Made by a program: the position numbers and the translations under genes. From Nematopogon swammerdamellus (lineage: Eukaryota > Arthropoda > Insecta > Lepidoptera > Adelidae): a DNA stretch of 64,000 nucleotides. Position 1 is the stretch's first letter, and every line of letters begins with the position of its first letter. Location of the stretch: positions 10,471,523 to 10,535,522 of the forward strand of contig OX336342.1 in the NCBI GenBank assembly GCA_946902875.1, read 5' to 3'. The notes under the pieces are model-generated. The model was not told the DNA's origin. It saw only the letters and a list, made by a program, of their open reading frames with translations, and made no database searches. Shown here one piece after another: positions 55,901-64,000 of the stretch.

Positions 55901-58271
55901 AAAGAATATTCTAATAGATGTGTAAATTAACTTTCCTTCTATTAATATAACTCAAAGTAATCTCTGTACTTATCGATAAAATTGAATTGAATGAGAAAAT
56001 CATCATCAACGTAATTGTCACGATTTCTATTATGAGCAAGAATTCTCCCACGATAGAAGTGCTATAGAAACCACAAGTAGTAAAAACAGAATGGTATTAT
56101 TAGGTACGTTGAATTTTCGTACGGAAAATCACTGCTAACGCTCTTTAGAAAAAAAATAAAATAATAATCCTAATGCGGACAATTTGGTTTCTTATAAATA
56201 TTTGGTCCCCGAGCTGGATAGTAAGTCAGTATTCCTCTAAACTTCGGTTTAAAAAATCTTTATTGGTCTCAAAGAACGTTATAATAACAGTCGCTTAAAG
56301 ATATTGGCACATTAAATATAAATTATATAAATGAAAATAATTTCTTTATTGCAATATGGTTTTAGAAGTATACAGAGTGATTTCATTAAACTATACATAT
56401 AAAAGAAAAAAGAACAACCCCGGACCAGTGATATGAATGAGATCTGTAAATCAGGTTGATAAATAAAAAAAAAATTATATAAATTTTATGCGGTTACAAA
56501 TAAGTATAAGTATAAAATAGAAAGTTTAAACTATTAGTAAAATAAAATTATTGTAGATACAATAGACAAGGTTAGGTAAATTGGTTGGCGTCACTCGATG
56601 ATCAATACCAGGTACTAAATAGTTTAATAAAAAAGTTAAGACTTTCTCGACCGCTGGTTTGTGGTAATATGTTAATGATCGTGCAATGTTCCGATCGCAG
56701 ATAGAACATAATTGATTATCATGGAAGACTGCGTCCGTCTGATAAACCATTTAATTGCTTTGAAGCCGTAAACATTATTACGGAAAATTAATATAGGTAC
56801 TTACCAGTATATTAATTTTCCGCGGCGTCTCGCGGCGAGTGGTTATCATCACATCAGTCTGAAAAAAACATTTATTGGGAAATGTTTCGTTATTTGTCGT
56901 ATTTATAAAATCTTTTCGGTCGGTTTTATAATAACATTTAATATTTTTGATAAATAACATCTTAGCCCTCGGAATGGGCAGTCATTTTGTGAATGAAGCC
57001 GAAATGCGTTAAGGAAGTGACGTTATTTTATGATGAGTGAAGCGCTCGCTATTAAATTTACTAAAATATTTGGTGCAGCCTAACAGTTGGCGCATGTCAA
57101 CAGCTCTGTCTACTCATGTTACAAATGATTGGGGCCTACTAAGACTCGTTGCATTTTTTATTCCATGTGCGACTGACTGCTGAATGAAACAATGATTGCA
57201 TTGTCTATATTGGAACGTACCCAGTAGTTCATAGATAGGTAGTGAGTATGGTTGTTGATTGTTCCAGGATCGACTTCAACGACCCGGCGACCGGCAAGCC
57301 CGGCAACCTCGCCAACTCAGCCGTACTGCGCATGCTCGAAGAGGAGGAGCGAACGCGTCGCGGCTATCCCAGTAAGTACTACACTCTCGCATTGTGTTTC
57401 GCATACTTTTGTCCGCGACTTCTTAAATACCTATACATTTTACATAATCAAAAATACACATAATAATATTGTAGGTACCATGTTCAAATTTACTTCACAT
57501 TGGAGGATCAACTATATGTAGAGCATTCCGATTATGTATACACTTTCTGAAATTCTACGTACTCTAGCGGTGTGAAAGAGTGCATTGAACGAACAACCAA
57601 TGAAAACTCACAACCTGATAGACTGACGACACGTGTCGATATCATTTTCTGTCGCGCAAGCAAGTATTTCACCCGTTTAATCAAAACACAAAGATTGTAT
57701 GTCATATAAAACGCCATCGACTTCTCTTGTTTTCGCGACAATACACATGGACGGATCGCATATCAACATTTGTTGAAGTACCTATGTACATAAATAGAGA
57801 TTTCTTGAAATGTTACTACAACCCAATATATCATAGGTTGAATGGTAGATTGAATGTGTTCCACAGAAATAACTTTGAAAAAATTCGTTTGTAACTTTCG
57901 TAAGCATGGAGGGCAGTGAATAGGCCACATGGCTAGCCCTTAGTAATGCGGGCACAGCGATACCATGTTAGAGCAGTTAATATTATCCGAACTTGGCCTT
58001 TGACCCTGCTTCCTCATGCTTCCGCAAAACCGTTGTATATTAAACGGCCTAACCCACTAACTGATTACCAGAGCTAGATCCCACGCAAGTGCAAGCCATC
58101 CTGGACACGCTAACCCACGCCACCCACCGGTTCGACGAGTCTTGGCCGCCAGGCAGCAGTCCCCGGCTCTCCAGCGCTAAGAGCTGGGAGGGCGAACTGG
58201 ATAAAACCTACTACTTCCCCCCCGGTTCCAGGACGGCTGTCCCAGCAGGTACAGGCTTGGCCGTAGAGTAG
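31138..58271 (+). CDS. Zasp-family ZM-motif protein, short form (gene span)
   Basis: Coding parts 31159-31280, 57268-57371 and 58072-58271 join in frame to 426 nt, i.e. 141 residues. Residues 6-30 (KLVHKQFNSPIGLYSQQNIQ...) match the ZASP-like motif (ZM), an alpha-actinin-binding element of Alp/Enigma family Z-disc proteins. A conserved-looking helix follows (SAVLRMLEEEERTRRGYP). The last exon gives LDPTQVQAILDTLTHATHRF and ends ...GTGLAVE. There is no PDZ or LIM domain in this form; neither was found elsewhere in the window. By family knowledge these proteins act at muscle Z-discs and integrin sites. The match is to the motif, not to a named orthologue; Zasp66 or Zasp52 are the candidates. 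The 26-kb second intron holds many transposons. Confidence 0.78.
31159..31280 (+). CDS. Zasp-like coding exon 1 (ZM motif)
   Basis: The exon likely begins at 31,138 after acceptor GGTTTGCAG. ATG follows 21 nt of 5' UTR with context ACTCCACC. It encodes MATGPKLVHKQFNSPIGLYS then QQNIQETLNKHIHHLDNGAT, ending in phase 2 at donor GTGAGT. Confidence 0.8.
31346..31578. mobile_element. MITE with 9-bp target duplication
   Basis: Flanked by AGCGTTACC at 31,337-31,345 and 31,579-31,587. Internal palindromic ACCACTGGTGGT / ACCACCAGTGGT motifs and GTGAGATTTGGT repeats sit near both ends. A 9-bp duplication suggests a Mutator-like or foldback relative. No coding capacity. Confidence 0.6.
33785..34045 (-). 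mobile_element. SINE family B with tRNA-like head
   Basis: The body GGTGGTACCAACCCAGTCGG and GGGAAGGGACCTACAGTTTT passes into a different head than family A. On the minus strand the head reads GGGTATCCGAGTGGACCGGC, then GAGGTCCGAGATTTGATTCG. A second example with head is at 49,266-49,640. Confidence 0.65.
34225..34441 (-). mobile_element. SINE family A, old diverged copy
   Basis: AGGTGCCACGTCACTGCTTC, GGCTACATTGAACTGGACAA and GGATGGGTTAAGTCTACCAC follow the family A order with many changes. Confidence 0.55.
34824..34869. repeat. Perfect 19-bp inverted repeat with 8-nt loop
   Basis: ACAGAGTTCACGAATGCGT, loop ATATTAAA, then the exact reverse complement. It is isolated in AT-rich intron sequence with no T-run terminator. 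Confidence 0.9.
35029..35246. mobile_element. MITE, 218 bp, about 28-bp inverted ends
   Basis: Left ACAGTTGCTTTCACGAGTC then TTGAGCACA; right TGTGCTCATGACTCGTGAAA then GCAACTGT. The GC-rich centre, with repeated GTCGAC/CGACG motifs, differs from the surrounding AT-rich intron. Confidence 0.7.
35680..35835 (+). repeat. Retroelement tail fragment
   Basis: Contains CATCCAAATCGGTCTATCCG, TTTTGGAGCTACGATGCCAC and AGACAGACAAACAGACTCAC, then AACACCCCTCCTTTTGCGTT. A typical lepidopteran dispersed repeat end. Confidence 0.45.
36294..36329 (+). repeat. Transib left terminal inverted repeat (RSS-like heptamer)
   Basis: CACAGTG heptamer (36,294-36,300), a 10-bp stretch GGGCGATACC, an A-rich nonamer position GTAAAAAAT, then GGGACATAGG. 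Confidence 0.95.
36666..36930 (-). mobile_element. SINE family A nested in the Transib 5' region
   Basis: T-run, GAAACTGACACGGTTGGCTA, GGTGGTACCAACCCGGGCGG, ending near GGGACCTACAGTTTTACGAG. The tRNA-like head is truncated. It lies upstream of the transposase start and so may affect its promoter. Confidence 0.8.
37555..39711 (+). CDS. Transib/RAG1-like transposase
   Basis: 718 codons from ATG at 37,555 (an upstream TTG at 37,495 would add 20 residues; the ATG is preferred). Residues near 142-185 hold the conserved PRKPFESLGAKQKRRRTEDI and TSQELAFATKMRLKANGNED blocks, shared with the deleted copy at 9,973-11,053. The catalytic triad inferred by alignment with RAG1 is D302 (KWGFDGASGQS), D403 (MTMIDGK) and E612 (LSEEASEARNK, matching RAG1 SEGNESGNK). 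The zinc-site pairs are C418/C421 (CDIC) and H585/H590 (HKLLFH), with RAG1's HxxxxH spacing. The acidic C-terminus ends after EDDDDSDAED. It cuts at CAC-type termini and inserts the element, by family knowledge. All motifs are intact, so the protein could be active; that is inference. Confidence 0.93.
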   Translation: MESFVNNIDIYVFMRNCDSFLNYAVLVAAIASIVSVNLPEETQVKEFCRKYCYNLHKRWVKSSYNEERFLQKNREWLDSAIKWPEFVKKQLPSASSDLADNQKVCTSQIISPGPSTAPPIFVASSHKSSPRKPFESLGAKQKRRRTEDIRTNYTSQELAFATKMRLKANGNEDLGKVLDHLLQNPGEIEKVKEFIEKKESKTVYSSEKALAILVSLKQSRWQYITLRDMAKEEGSDLYPSYYKIQHAKIECYPPKQDIEVTETQAKIKLQALLDHTAKRILKVANRNLTGCQLTLTSKWGFDGASGQSTYKQRFQELNEGDDSSIFMASLVPIKLVYGDEVIWENETPSSTNYCRPIFFKFMKETIDNVKSEMATIESEIRDLKTSDYEGVLIEHSLIMTMIDGKITSIISGTSNQSCDICRAKPSEMNNVNIIKSKEVNTNMYRFGLSTLHAWIRCMECLLHIAYRMDFQQWSAKGNNKEIMTEKKKQIQDNFRKETGLLIDVVKQGSGTTNDGNTARRFFQNPEQTASITGLDKDLINRFAVILKAISSGEKFCTQNFEIYAQETIQLYISLYSWYHMPASVHKLLFHGSEIIKHFNVIPIGILSEEASEARNKDFKKYREHYSRKCDRKSTNQDILNNLLVSSDPYLSSMKPKLQKQKQPLSSEVRHLLIIDDKNKENIEFIDTSIICVQSDVEDDDDSDAEDALGCSSDENENL
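39712..40957 (+). other. Transib 3' noncoding region
   Basis: AT-rich. AATAAA occurs shortly after the stop (about 39,724) and could serve as its polyadenylation signal. Blocks such as ATATCTCAGAAAATAAG and ATATCTCGGAAAATAAT at 40.7-40.9 kb are internal repeats. The inverted block at 40,441-40,497 mirrors the left subterminal region. Confidence 0.5.
40958..40993 (-). repeat. Transib right terminal inverted repeat (heptamer and nonamer-like)
   Basis: On the minus strand: CACAGTG (40,993-40,987), GGGCGATACC (10 bp), GCAAAAACC (40,976-40,968), then GGGACATAGG. The nonamer-like block matches the RSS consensus ACAAAAACC at 8 of 9 positions. Confidence 0.95.
41441..41690 (+). mobile_element. SINE family A, 3'-truncated, plus extra B-box-like end
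   Basis: CAGCCTCGGTAGCTCAGTGG head and GTGGTTCGGATTCCACGTAA, through to ACTGAATGAAAAGTCGGCCG. It then joins CAGGTTCGAATCCTAGTCGG, a second B-box-like segment not present in other copies. Confidence 0.7.
41870..42560. repeat. Minisatellite array with GGCCTTCGGCC core
   Basis: About ten degenerate units like those at 455-1,002 (GAACGCAGCTCGGCCTTCGG; TTTCTTCGAGATGGTTTATT). Some early units are in the opposite orientation (GGCCGAGCTTCGTTCACGTA). It is interrupted by a SINE tail at 42,274-42,360. Confidence 0.8.
43414..43730 (-). mobile_element. SINE family A, diverged near-full copy
   Basis: TTTTTTTGGAACCTGACCTG, CATCAGACCTTAGCGAACTA, GGTTCAACCCTATCACCTAG, GTAAGGTAAGGGAAGAGACC. The head region is much altered. 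Confidence 0.6.
43948..43995. repeat. (GTAT)n microsatellite
   Basis: ATATGTATGTATGTATGTAT and onward, with one interruption. It ends at GTATGTATAGG. Confidence 0.9.
45548..45925 (-). mobile_element. SINE family A, diverged, split by a nested MITE
   Basis: GGCTACATTGAACTGGATGG to GGACGGGTTAAGCCCTACTA (45,558-45,666), then an interruption. The SINE resumes with ACATAGTAAGGTAACGGGAG (from about 45,857) and CACCCATCCAAAGTCTGACC. The interruption includes a 149-bp inverted-repeat element. Confidence 0.65.
45696..45844. mobile_element. Small MITE nested in a SINE
   Basis: Ends CTAACCTGAGGCG and CGCCTCAGGTTAG are exact inverted repeats of 13 bp. No coding capacity. Confidence 0.65.
46402..46587 (+). 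mobile_element. SINE family A, 5'-truncated
   Basis: CCCGGATTGATACCACCGCA, GGCACCTAGTTCACCCGGTG, GATGTTGTAGGTGATGTAGA, then an A-run. Well conserved. Confidence 0.8.
46701..47207. mobile_element. MITE, same family as 16,807-17,302
   Basis: Left CAGGTGTTTCAGGATAGGGT; right CCTATCCTGAAACACCC. Internal blocks GTAACTTCAGGGTTCGAAAG and GACATCAAAAGAAAAAGGGG are shared with the sNPF intron copy. Confidence 0.8.
48436..48762 (+). pseudogene. Fragment of a repeated uncharacterised protein family (HFLHSHLDFFPENLG)
   Basis: Reads NHKAEN, a stop, KEIVSNLLQNYHKMGVHMSL, KIHFLHSHLDFFPENLGSV, a 4-residue insertion IYIS, then VEHGERFHQDLKSFEERYHG and FWDKNMLAEYCWSIL... The HFLHSHLDFFPENLG...HGERFHQD...YCW pattern belongs to an uncharacterised family that I recall as multi-copy in several insects and cnidarians, probably transposon-linked. 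Here it has an in-frame stop upstream and no recognisable N-terminal part, so it looks like a dead fragment. The protein's function is unknown to me. Confidence 0.6.
49266..49640 (-). mobile_element. SINE family B, near full length
   Basis: Tail side TTTTTTTATATAATCCGGTA, body GGCTGAATCGGAGGGGCCAA and GCCTACCACCTAGTAAGGAC. The head on the minus strand is GGGTGCCGGAGTGGTTTAGG (A box) and GAGGTCCGAGATTCGAATTC (B box). The head resembles a Leu/Ser-type tRNA rather than the family A head. Confidence 0.7.
50880..51005 (+). pseudogene. Non-LTR retrotransposon 3' end (RT C-terminus)
   Basis: Encodes RRACMKNIMEVEEAAEVCQD, RGTWRSVVSAYPTGKQA and a stop, then ATGTATGTATG. The pattern ...CQDR..WRSVVSAYPTGKQA is typical of moth non-LTR ends. 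Confidence 0.65.
51878..51903 (+). CDS. Candidate alternative first coding exon of the Zasp-like gene
   Basis: ATG opens MSSVIENT plus two bases, ending at donor GTAAGT (51,904) in phase 2. This is the same phase as the main first exon, so splicing to 57,268 would give MSSVIENTG-IDFNDPATGK... It would make a form without the ZM motif. The call rests only on phase match, a strong donor and a plausible 5' UTR; no transcript is available. Confidence 0.4.
55160..55330 (+). mobile_element. SINE family A head, diverged
   Basis: CCAGCCTCTGTAGCTCGGTG (A-box region), GTTGAAGTTGACCGTGGTTC, GAATTCCACTTAAAACTGTA. The body is missing. Confidence 0.6.
57268..57371 (+). CDS. Zasp-like coding exon 2
   Basis: After acceptor TTGTTCCAG it encodes (G)IDFNDPATGKPGNLANSAV then LRMLEEEERTRRGYP, ending in phase 1 at donor GTAAGT. 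Codon use is GC-rich, unlike the flanks. Confidence 0.85.
57372..58071 (+). other. Zasp-like intron between exons 2 and 3
   Basis: AT-rich, 700 bp, from GTAAGT to ACCAG. No repeat or gene recognised. Confidence 0.6.
58072..58271 (+). CDS. Zasp-like terminal coding exon
   Basis: Continues the frame: KLDPTQVQAILDTLTHATHR, FDESWPPGSSPRLSSAKSWE, GELDKTYYFPPGSRTAVPAG, TGLAVE, TAG. The total of 142 codons across the three exons supports the join. The 3' UTR extends beyond; no clear AATAAA was seen in the next kilobase. Confidence 0.82.
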
Positions 58272-61200
58272 ACCAGGCGCTGTCGATAGCCTGTGCCGAT
58301 CGTCATCATCGCATTTGTTGGCTGCTCTTGTGAGCGATCGTAAATGTACAAAGCATTTGGTTCGCTGTTACTGAAAGATGCAAGATGCAAGCTGGATTGA
58401 CTTTAGCAAGTTTTAAAACTGTGTGAGTAAACATTATGTTAACAACGTTGAGACCATTTTGTACAAAATTCAAAAGTGATCATTTGTATATAATTGAGAC
58501 GACGACGCATGTCACAATAATTTTACGAGTGTAAAACTGTGTGCAATTTTAATCGTTGGAGATTGGATAAGCAATCCATTCACAGTGTATCGATTAACCC
58601 ATTTTATTCAGGATTCAATTCATAGTTTCGAAAACGCCTGTCCATTCAAACCAACAGTGCTCCCACTAACGAACAAATTCTAACAAAAACCAAATACAGT
58701 GGGCTCTGAAAGTGAAGTAAAGCTTGTTGGCATATCTACACAAGCGTGCTCGTTTATTGTATTAATGTGACACGATTCTACGGGCGTGTTCATTTTTGTG
58801 GTCGACGGTATTTGGGAAAACAGTGATGTAAATATACATAAATTACTACGCTTACACCGAAAAGTGACGCATGTCTACATTTCAACGCAACAACGTAGCC
58901 AGTGAAATGAAGCATGAATTGTTTCTATTTCCATGTTCGAGAGTAATGCCCTGGATGACTTTGATCAGTTAGTTAGCTCGCATCGCATGCTGTCACTTTC
59001 GCGACAAGGCATCATCGGTGTCGGACAACGCCTTTGCCGCCTCTTTCGGCTTCATTAGAGGATATATTTTGGCAAGCGGCTAGCACTAACACCCATTGTG
59101 CGGAGAACAGTCGGGCTATGTGTTTCTATATCGTGTTCTACCTGATCGTGCATAGGAGACGGAGAACTGTAACATTGTATTGAGGAAGTGCTATGTTTGT
59201 GAGCTCTTTAGGTAAGCCAGTCAATTTTACATAAAATACAGCGTGGGAATATTTAACAGAAAGTCGTATAAACCCGTAAACAATTTAAGTTTTCGTTGTT
59301 TGTAAGGCTAACCTTGAAAATAATAATGAAAAAAAATAATTAAATTTCATTGACAGCGCTTCTTGCGTTTTTATTGCCGTTACAAACGTTAAATTTCGAA
59401 GTGTTAAATATTTCTGTCGAATGACAAAGTGACATGAAAATATATTTCTGTGTTCGTGAGCGGGCATCTTGTCAACATTTTTTTATTTCTTATTTGTGTT
59501 CATCAATATTAGTCACGTTCGCTAGTGTGCTATGTTTATTTATTCGATTTTAATAATAATGGTACATTTTCAGTAAATTGCTACAGGTTATGTTATGCTA
59601 CAGGTTAGGAATATGTGTTCTTATGTTTATTGAAAGCAGATTTCTTTATGTTTCCACATACATTAGGTTATCCAGTGATACTAAAAGGCATCTAAAAGGA
59701 GGAATGAAATAATTTACGCGTTCGAATAACTTAAACAAGTTTGATTTGAATTTGACTGAGATACCTACGTGTACGCATAAATAACAGTTTAAAATTGTAT
59801 CCATAACTTGCTTTCTATGTATTATCATATGATGTGACTGAGATATGTTGGTGGTGCGAAAATTGGCAACCTTCACTCGGAATGCATTAAATAGGACATT
59901 CGATTTGGTAACCCGTCGAGACTGTTGATTTGGTCGATTGAGGCAGGATCAAATAAAATGTAGAGCGCAAAGAAATTCATTTTGCTCAGTCACCGCGTTG
60001 AGTGCGAGCCAAATGTTTCAACTAATTATGGAGAGCTAATAACGGTTTTCAGCCAATGAAAAGAGGAATGCTTCCTTTGTCTTAGATTTATAGAGAAGCA
60101 CCAATTGTTTTATGTTCTGGCACAATGCAATATGAAAACTGTCTTGATTAATTATATTTGTATGTTAGTGTCAGTGATATGATATACCTACATTTGCAAA
60201 AAAATGTTTTAATTTATTATACTGAGTTGAAACTATTAAAATTCTACCAGCCGCCCAAACACTGCCAATCTTATATAGATAAATAAATAATAACATTCTT
60301 TAAGCTTTGACGAATGATATGTAATTTTCGCCATAAATCTTTCATCGCGATGACCACACAGATCGGACATCGCTGCCGTCGCCGCCTCCGCCGCATCCAC
60401 CGCACCGCGCCGCCGCCGCCTGGTTTCTCGAATGTTCTGAAGCTCGTTGACATATTTTATGAAATGTGGACGGGTACAGCCGGTTTCAAATCTTAAAACT
60501 TCTCCATAGTGATAGGTATTGCAACTGCCAACTGTATATAAAATGCACAATGAATGATGTAATGTAGCCACCTTGTTAACCACAAATTTTACATGGTAAC
60601 AGCTGACGACTTGCGAATACAGAAAATTTAACGTAAGCTTAGCCGCGGGCAAATCATCATTATCGTGCACCACAAAATAACGATCGGCGGCCGTCTTACC
60701 CCGGTGACCCCGACGACGCGGCGGCGCGTCTTTCTTAACTGTGTGATGCACTTAACTACGCCTTCAAAGACATGACGGCTACACGTATAAATGTTCGAGC
60801 TCGTATTTTGTAGATAAAACACATAGTTAGGGGAAACATCCTTCGTCTACAGCTAGCGGCAATAAATCTCGCTGAAACAAAGAACACTCTGTGCACACCT
60901 AGCTATTTCCACCCGACACCCGCGCACGCGCACACTTGACCGCGCGCAGCCGCGCCAGTATCGCGCCGCCGCCGTCCGCGTCCGCGACTCCTGCAGTTGC
61001 TCCCGAGTTACTCAGGAGCACGTGCGCGGTGACATTCAACCTAAGTGCATCCGGGGAGGAGCTTTCGTAAAACGTTTCCAGTATCTATGTAAGTTACTCG
61101 AAAGTATACAGTAACCAACCAAAGAATTCCGGGAATTCAATTTAAAAAAAAAACCGTCGTTGCCTACATCAGCACTTGTATTCATGATAAGTAGCCCCTT

Positions 61201-62917
61201 TCATCACGTTCGAATATCCTGTATCTAAGTAATCATTGGTTACATCAGTGCATGTATTCATGATGCTAGCTCATGCACCCTGTTTGCGCTAATGTTCTAG
61301 TCGGGTTGTACTGAACGTGGATGAAAAACACTAATAATGTTTACATACTTAGCCATTTCGAACTGTTTTCCTGTAAATTCGCTAGCGTAGGCTATGTACA
61401 CACACACACGCGAGCATCCGACCCTTGAGCCGCTCATGAAGCCGCTCAGCTCGAGTGTCTGCACCAAAGACATTAAACCCACCCTCTTTGGTCTGCTGCA
61501 CCTATCCGCCCGCAGCTGAGCGACTCGTCTCGCGTCGCTCGGCTGCGACGACCCCTGCGTGAGGGACAGGCACAAAGTCATTTTCAAAATTAGACGGCCT
61601 ACATTCTTGCGCACACATTTTTTTTGCATTTGTAGGACTTAGTACCTAGGTACCAACACATTTTACTACCGCTAACAATGTAAGTAGTAGGTTGTGCGCA
61701 TAGTAATAGATTTGTCGTCTGGAGCAGTTGGTCAGGTACCTAACCGCTATCTAGAATTCATAAACGAACAAATTTCCGTTTTAATGTTAACAAAATAATG
61801 ACGTAGATCCATAGGCACGCAAGTGGCATAGATAGCCAATTAAACAAACGATTTTCCTAAATAGCAAAATAAAAAAAATATATCAATCAATATGTCAATT
61901 TCACGTAGGTAATGTCCTAACCAACATTTACAAAATGTAAAGATAAATTATCTTTATTTATGGACATAGGAACCGCCCGCACTTACATACCTAGCGAACA
62001 TGACAAGGTACTACCGGTGGTCAGTGTAGCTGTAGGTACAGGAGCGGCTACACTGTAGGTAGAGCCTACCTACTGCGCCTCGTATGTTGACGTATACACC
62101 TGAAGTTAGAATAGACAGGTATTTCTGGCATGTGTACAATGAATCTAACACTGGAAATAGGCCAGCTGCCTATGTCCAGCGCATTACCTGACTTCAGATA
62201 TATACCAATAATCCAGCTATTTCCCACAGAGCTTGGCACTACTCCAGAATTTGTGTTCTTAATTTCAACGTGAGCGCGCCTACGGGCGCGAATGTTGTCA
62301 GCAAATTCTAAAATAACTGTTCAAAATAACATTTTGTGACAAGCATGAGTGCGGACACGCTAGGCTATAGGGGCTGCGGCCGCGGGACCGATCACATCTT
62401 GGATGTTGCAAGTGTTAGAAGATTTTTTTTTACAAACAAATCAAAAGGATAGAAAGGCCCTCTACTCGTCGAGCACACAGTCTTTACAAAAGGTGTGACA
62501 CAAAGACCAAATTCAATATATATCACACTTGAGACCTCACGTTTATCAAAACACATGTTCCCAGCCGTATGATTTTAATTATGTGCATTTGTAGAATACA
62601 TTGGGACGATTAAAAAGTTATGCAATATACGACAATACCAGTTCTAACTGTTAAGTGTTTCGAATCAAAATTGAAAAAAAAAAAACAAAACGTAAGACAT
62701 ATGGCCTCACTCCGATGTCTGTCTCATAGAGTAACTTATATGTGGTCTGTCTGTCGTCGGTCTGTCACAAGCTTCCAGAGCCAAACGGCACAAGCTTATT
62801 AAATGGTAAAAAAGTTATGGTAAGGAACTTGAAATTTGGCCTAATTAAAGCTTGTTGTGGCCCAATGCTGTGGTTTAGATATGGATAAATATTAAAATAT
62901 TCTTAATGGGGTGTATA
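58272..62917. other. Downstream region without recognisable genes
   Basis: Includes the Zasp-like 3' UTR of unknown length, AT-rich DNA to 60.3 kb, GC-rich patches at 60,360-60,430 and 60,900-61,030 that could be CpG promoter sequence of a gene outside the window, and an internal direct repeat (ACATCAG..C.TGTATTCATGAT) at 61,165 and 61,240. The 171-codon minus-strand frame at 60,236 has no recognisable features. Confidence 0.45.
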
Positions 62918-63832
62918 CGAGGGTGGTCCCAGAAGTACCCGGCCTAACAAAGAAAACGAAACAAATTTTGGAAAAACTACCTTTATTTCTCAACGTAGTC
63001 TCCTTTTAGCTCGATACACTTTTCCCAGCGATGTTCAATAGCTTCGATACCATGTTTATAGCGAGAACCGTCGAGCTCCTCAAAGTAGCCCTCAACTGCC
63101 GACTCTACCTCTTTATTGTTTGTAAATCTTTTACGCCCGAGCCATTTTTTCAAGTTTCAAGGTCTCAGGTGTGAAATGATGAACCCATGGTCTCGTCCAT
63201 TGTTACGAATCGGCGCAAAAATTCGACTTTATTATTGTAAAACACTCGATTGAAACATCCTCACGAAGTTGTTTTTGTTCCATTGTGAGTAAACGCGGCA
63301 CCCATCTTGCGCACAGCTTTCTCATGTCCAAATTTTCAGTCAATATGCGATGTACAGCACTTTTTGAAATGCCTACCATATCTTCTAACTCGCGCACTTT
63401 CAATCGACGGTCATCCAATACTATTTTATCGATTTTCTTCACCATATCTGGCGTGGTCACTTCGTTTGGCCGACCACTGCGATGTTCGTCTTGGCAGATC
63501 GTACGACCTCGTTTGAACTTTGCCACCCATTATTTTACTGTCGTAAACGATGGAGCAGACTCCCCCAGAGTTGAATACATCTTTGATATTAGTTGAAGTC
63601 AGACCTTTCAGAAGAAAATATTGAATCACATAACGGTGACCAATTTTATCCATTTCTAAAACTTCCCTCAGAGCGTGCACTATTGATGGCCGACAAACAA
63701 AAACAAAAGCACGTAGCGTGTTCTTTTTTTAAATTTAAATTTAATTCGAATAGTACTTTCAAATGCAGTAAGTTTTTTCAAACAACAACTGCCATCTATA
63801 CGTCAGGTCGGGTACTTCTGGGACCACCCGGG
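62918..63832 (-). mobile_element. mariner element, internally deleted
   Basis: Inverted ends GGGTGGTCCCAGAAGTACCC (left) and its mirror GGGTACTTCTGGGACCACCC (right), with TA on both sides (62,916-62,917; 63,833-63,834). It is 915 bp, against the usual roughly 1.3 kb. Confidence 0.9.
62983..63653 (-). pseudogene. mariner transposase, frameshifted and core-deleted
   Basis: The minus strand starts MDKIGHRYVIQYFLLKGLTS. After a frameshift near 63,530 it reads AKFKRGRTICQDEHRSGRPN, EVTTPDMVKKIDKIVLDDRR, LKVRELEDMVGISKSAVHRI (helix-turn-helix) and CARWVPRLLTMEQKQLRED. A broken piece around the first catalytic Asp (TMDET) remains. Most of the DDD domain is then missing, and the frame resumes at the C-terminus (KEVESAVEGYFEELDGSRYK ... 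KGDYVEK, stop). The protein cannot transpose the element. Confidence 0.88.
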
Positions 63833-64000
63833 TAATGAAAGGTACTGTGTAGTACGTAGGTACAGAAAACCATCATATTTTTTACTTGGTTAAATTAGAA
63901 AAAAAAATTTAGTGGGAAAATGTATTGTCCCCATTTAGTTTTAATCCAAAATATATATTAAATAAATTTAGCAAATGTATCATAACTAACAAAGTCTACA

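Larger units (their letters stand above)
31281..57267 (+). other. Zasp-like intron, 26 kb, transposon-rich
   Basis: Contains the intact Transib, most SINE copies, several MITEs and an alternative first exon (51,878-51,903). Stretches at 31.6-33.7, 37.1-37.4, 47.3-48.4, 49.7-50.8, 51.0-51.8 and 52-57.2 kb are mostly AT-rich, with nothing further I can support. Confidence 0.6.

Noticed and set aside
60236..60751. 171-codon minus-strand open frame
   Set aside because: The longest stretch is low-complexity Arg/Ala from a CCG-rich patch; no domain recognised.

Overview
The window is animal, almost certainly lepidopteran (moth or butterfly), nuclear DNA. This rests on a short neuropeptide F (sNPF) precursor with moth-type RLRFamide peptides, long repeat-filled introns with canonical GT/AG splice sites, and dense tRNA-derived SINEs, MITEs and non-LTR fragments of the lepidopteran kind. 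No prokaryotic operons, rRNA or CRISPR arrays are present. Only a few percent of the window is host coding sequence; most of the rest is mobile DNA in several age layers.

Layout. 1-6,000: a retrotransposon fragment, a GC-hairpin minisatellite, a near-identical 734-bp duplication and SINEs. 6,136-21,288 (+): sNPF gene in five coding exons (176 aa precursor, three amidated peptides, one per exon on exons 2-4). Its 11-kb first intron contains an internally deleted Transib (RAG1-like) transposon at 8,925-12,536. 21,500-26,300: intergenic, with repeats. 26,300-58,271 (+): a Zasp-family (ZM motif) muscle Z-disc-type gene with a probable noncoding first exon near 26.4 kb, coding exons at 31,159-31,280, 57,268-57,371 and 58,072-58,271, and a phase-compatible alternative first exon at 51,878-51,903. 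The predicted short form is 141 aa, without PDZ or LIM domains. 58,300-64,000: no recognisable host gene; an internally deleted mariner lies at 62,918-63,832.

The most notable item is a complete-looking Transib element at 36,294-40,993, inside the 26-kb Zasp intron. It has a 5-bp target duplication CGCCG on both sides and 36-bp terminal inverted repeats that start with CACAGTG, the consensus V(D)J recombination-signal heptamer. One uninterrupted 718-codon RAG1-like transposase lies inside it, with a plausible D-D-E triad and the CxxC/HxxxxH zinc-site residues. One terminus also carries a nonamer-like GCAAAAACC 10 bp from the heptamer. The second Transib (8,925-12,536) is a different family. 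It has roughly 550-bp terminal inverted repeats, a CGGCG target duplication, and a transposase whose catalytic core is deleted at a junction marked by a 14-bp direct repeat. No RAG2-like gene was found.

Other layers are two SINE families that share one body but have different tRNA-like heads, MITEs that end just upstream of the splice acceptors of sNPF exons 2 and 3, several further inverted-repeat elements, and truncated non-LTR 3' ends. Peptide, motif and splice-site calls were read directly from the sequence; family names are from knowledge of those families and were not checked by any search.
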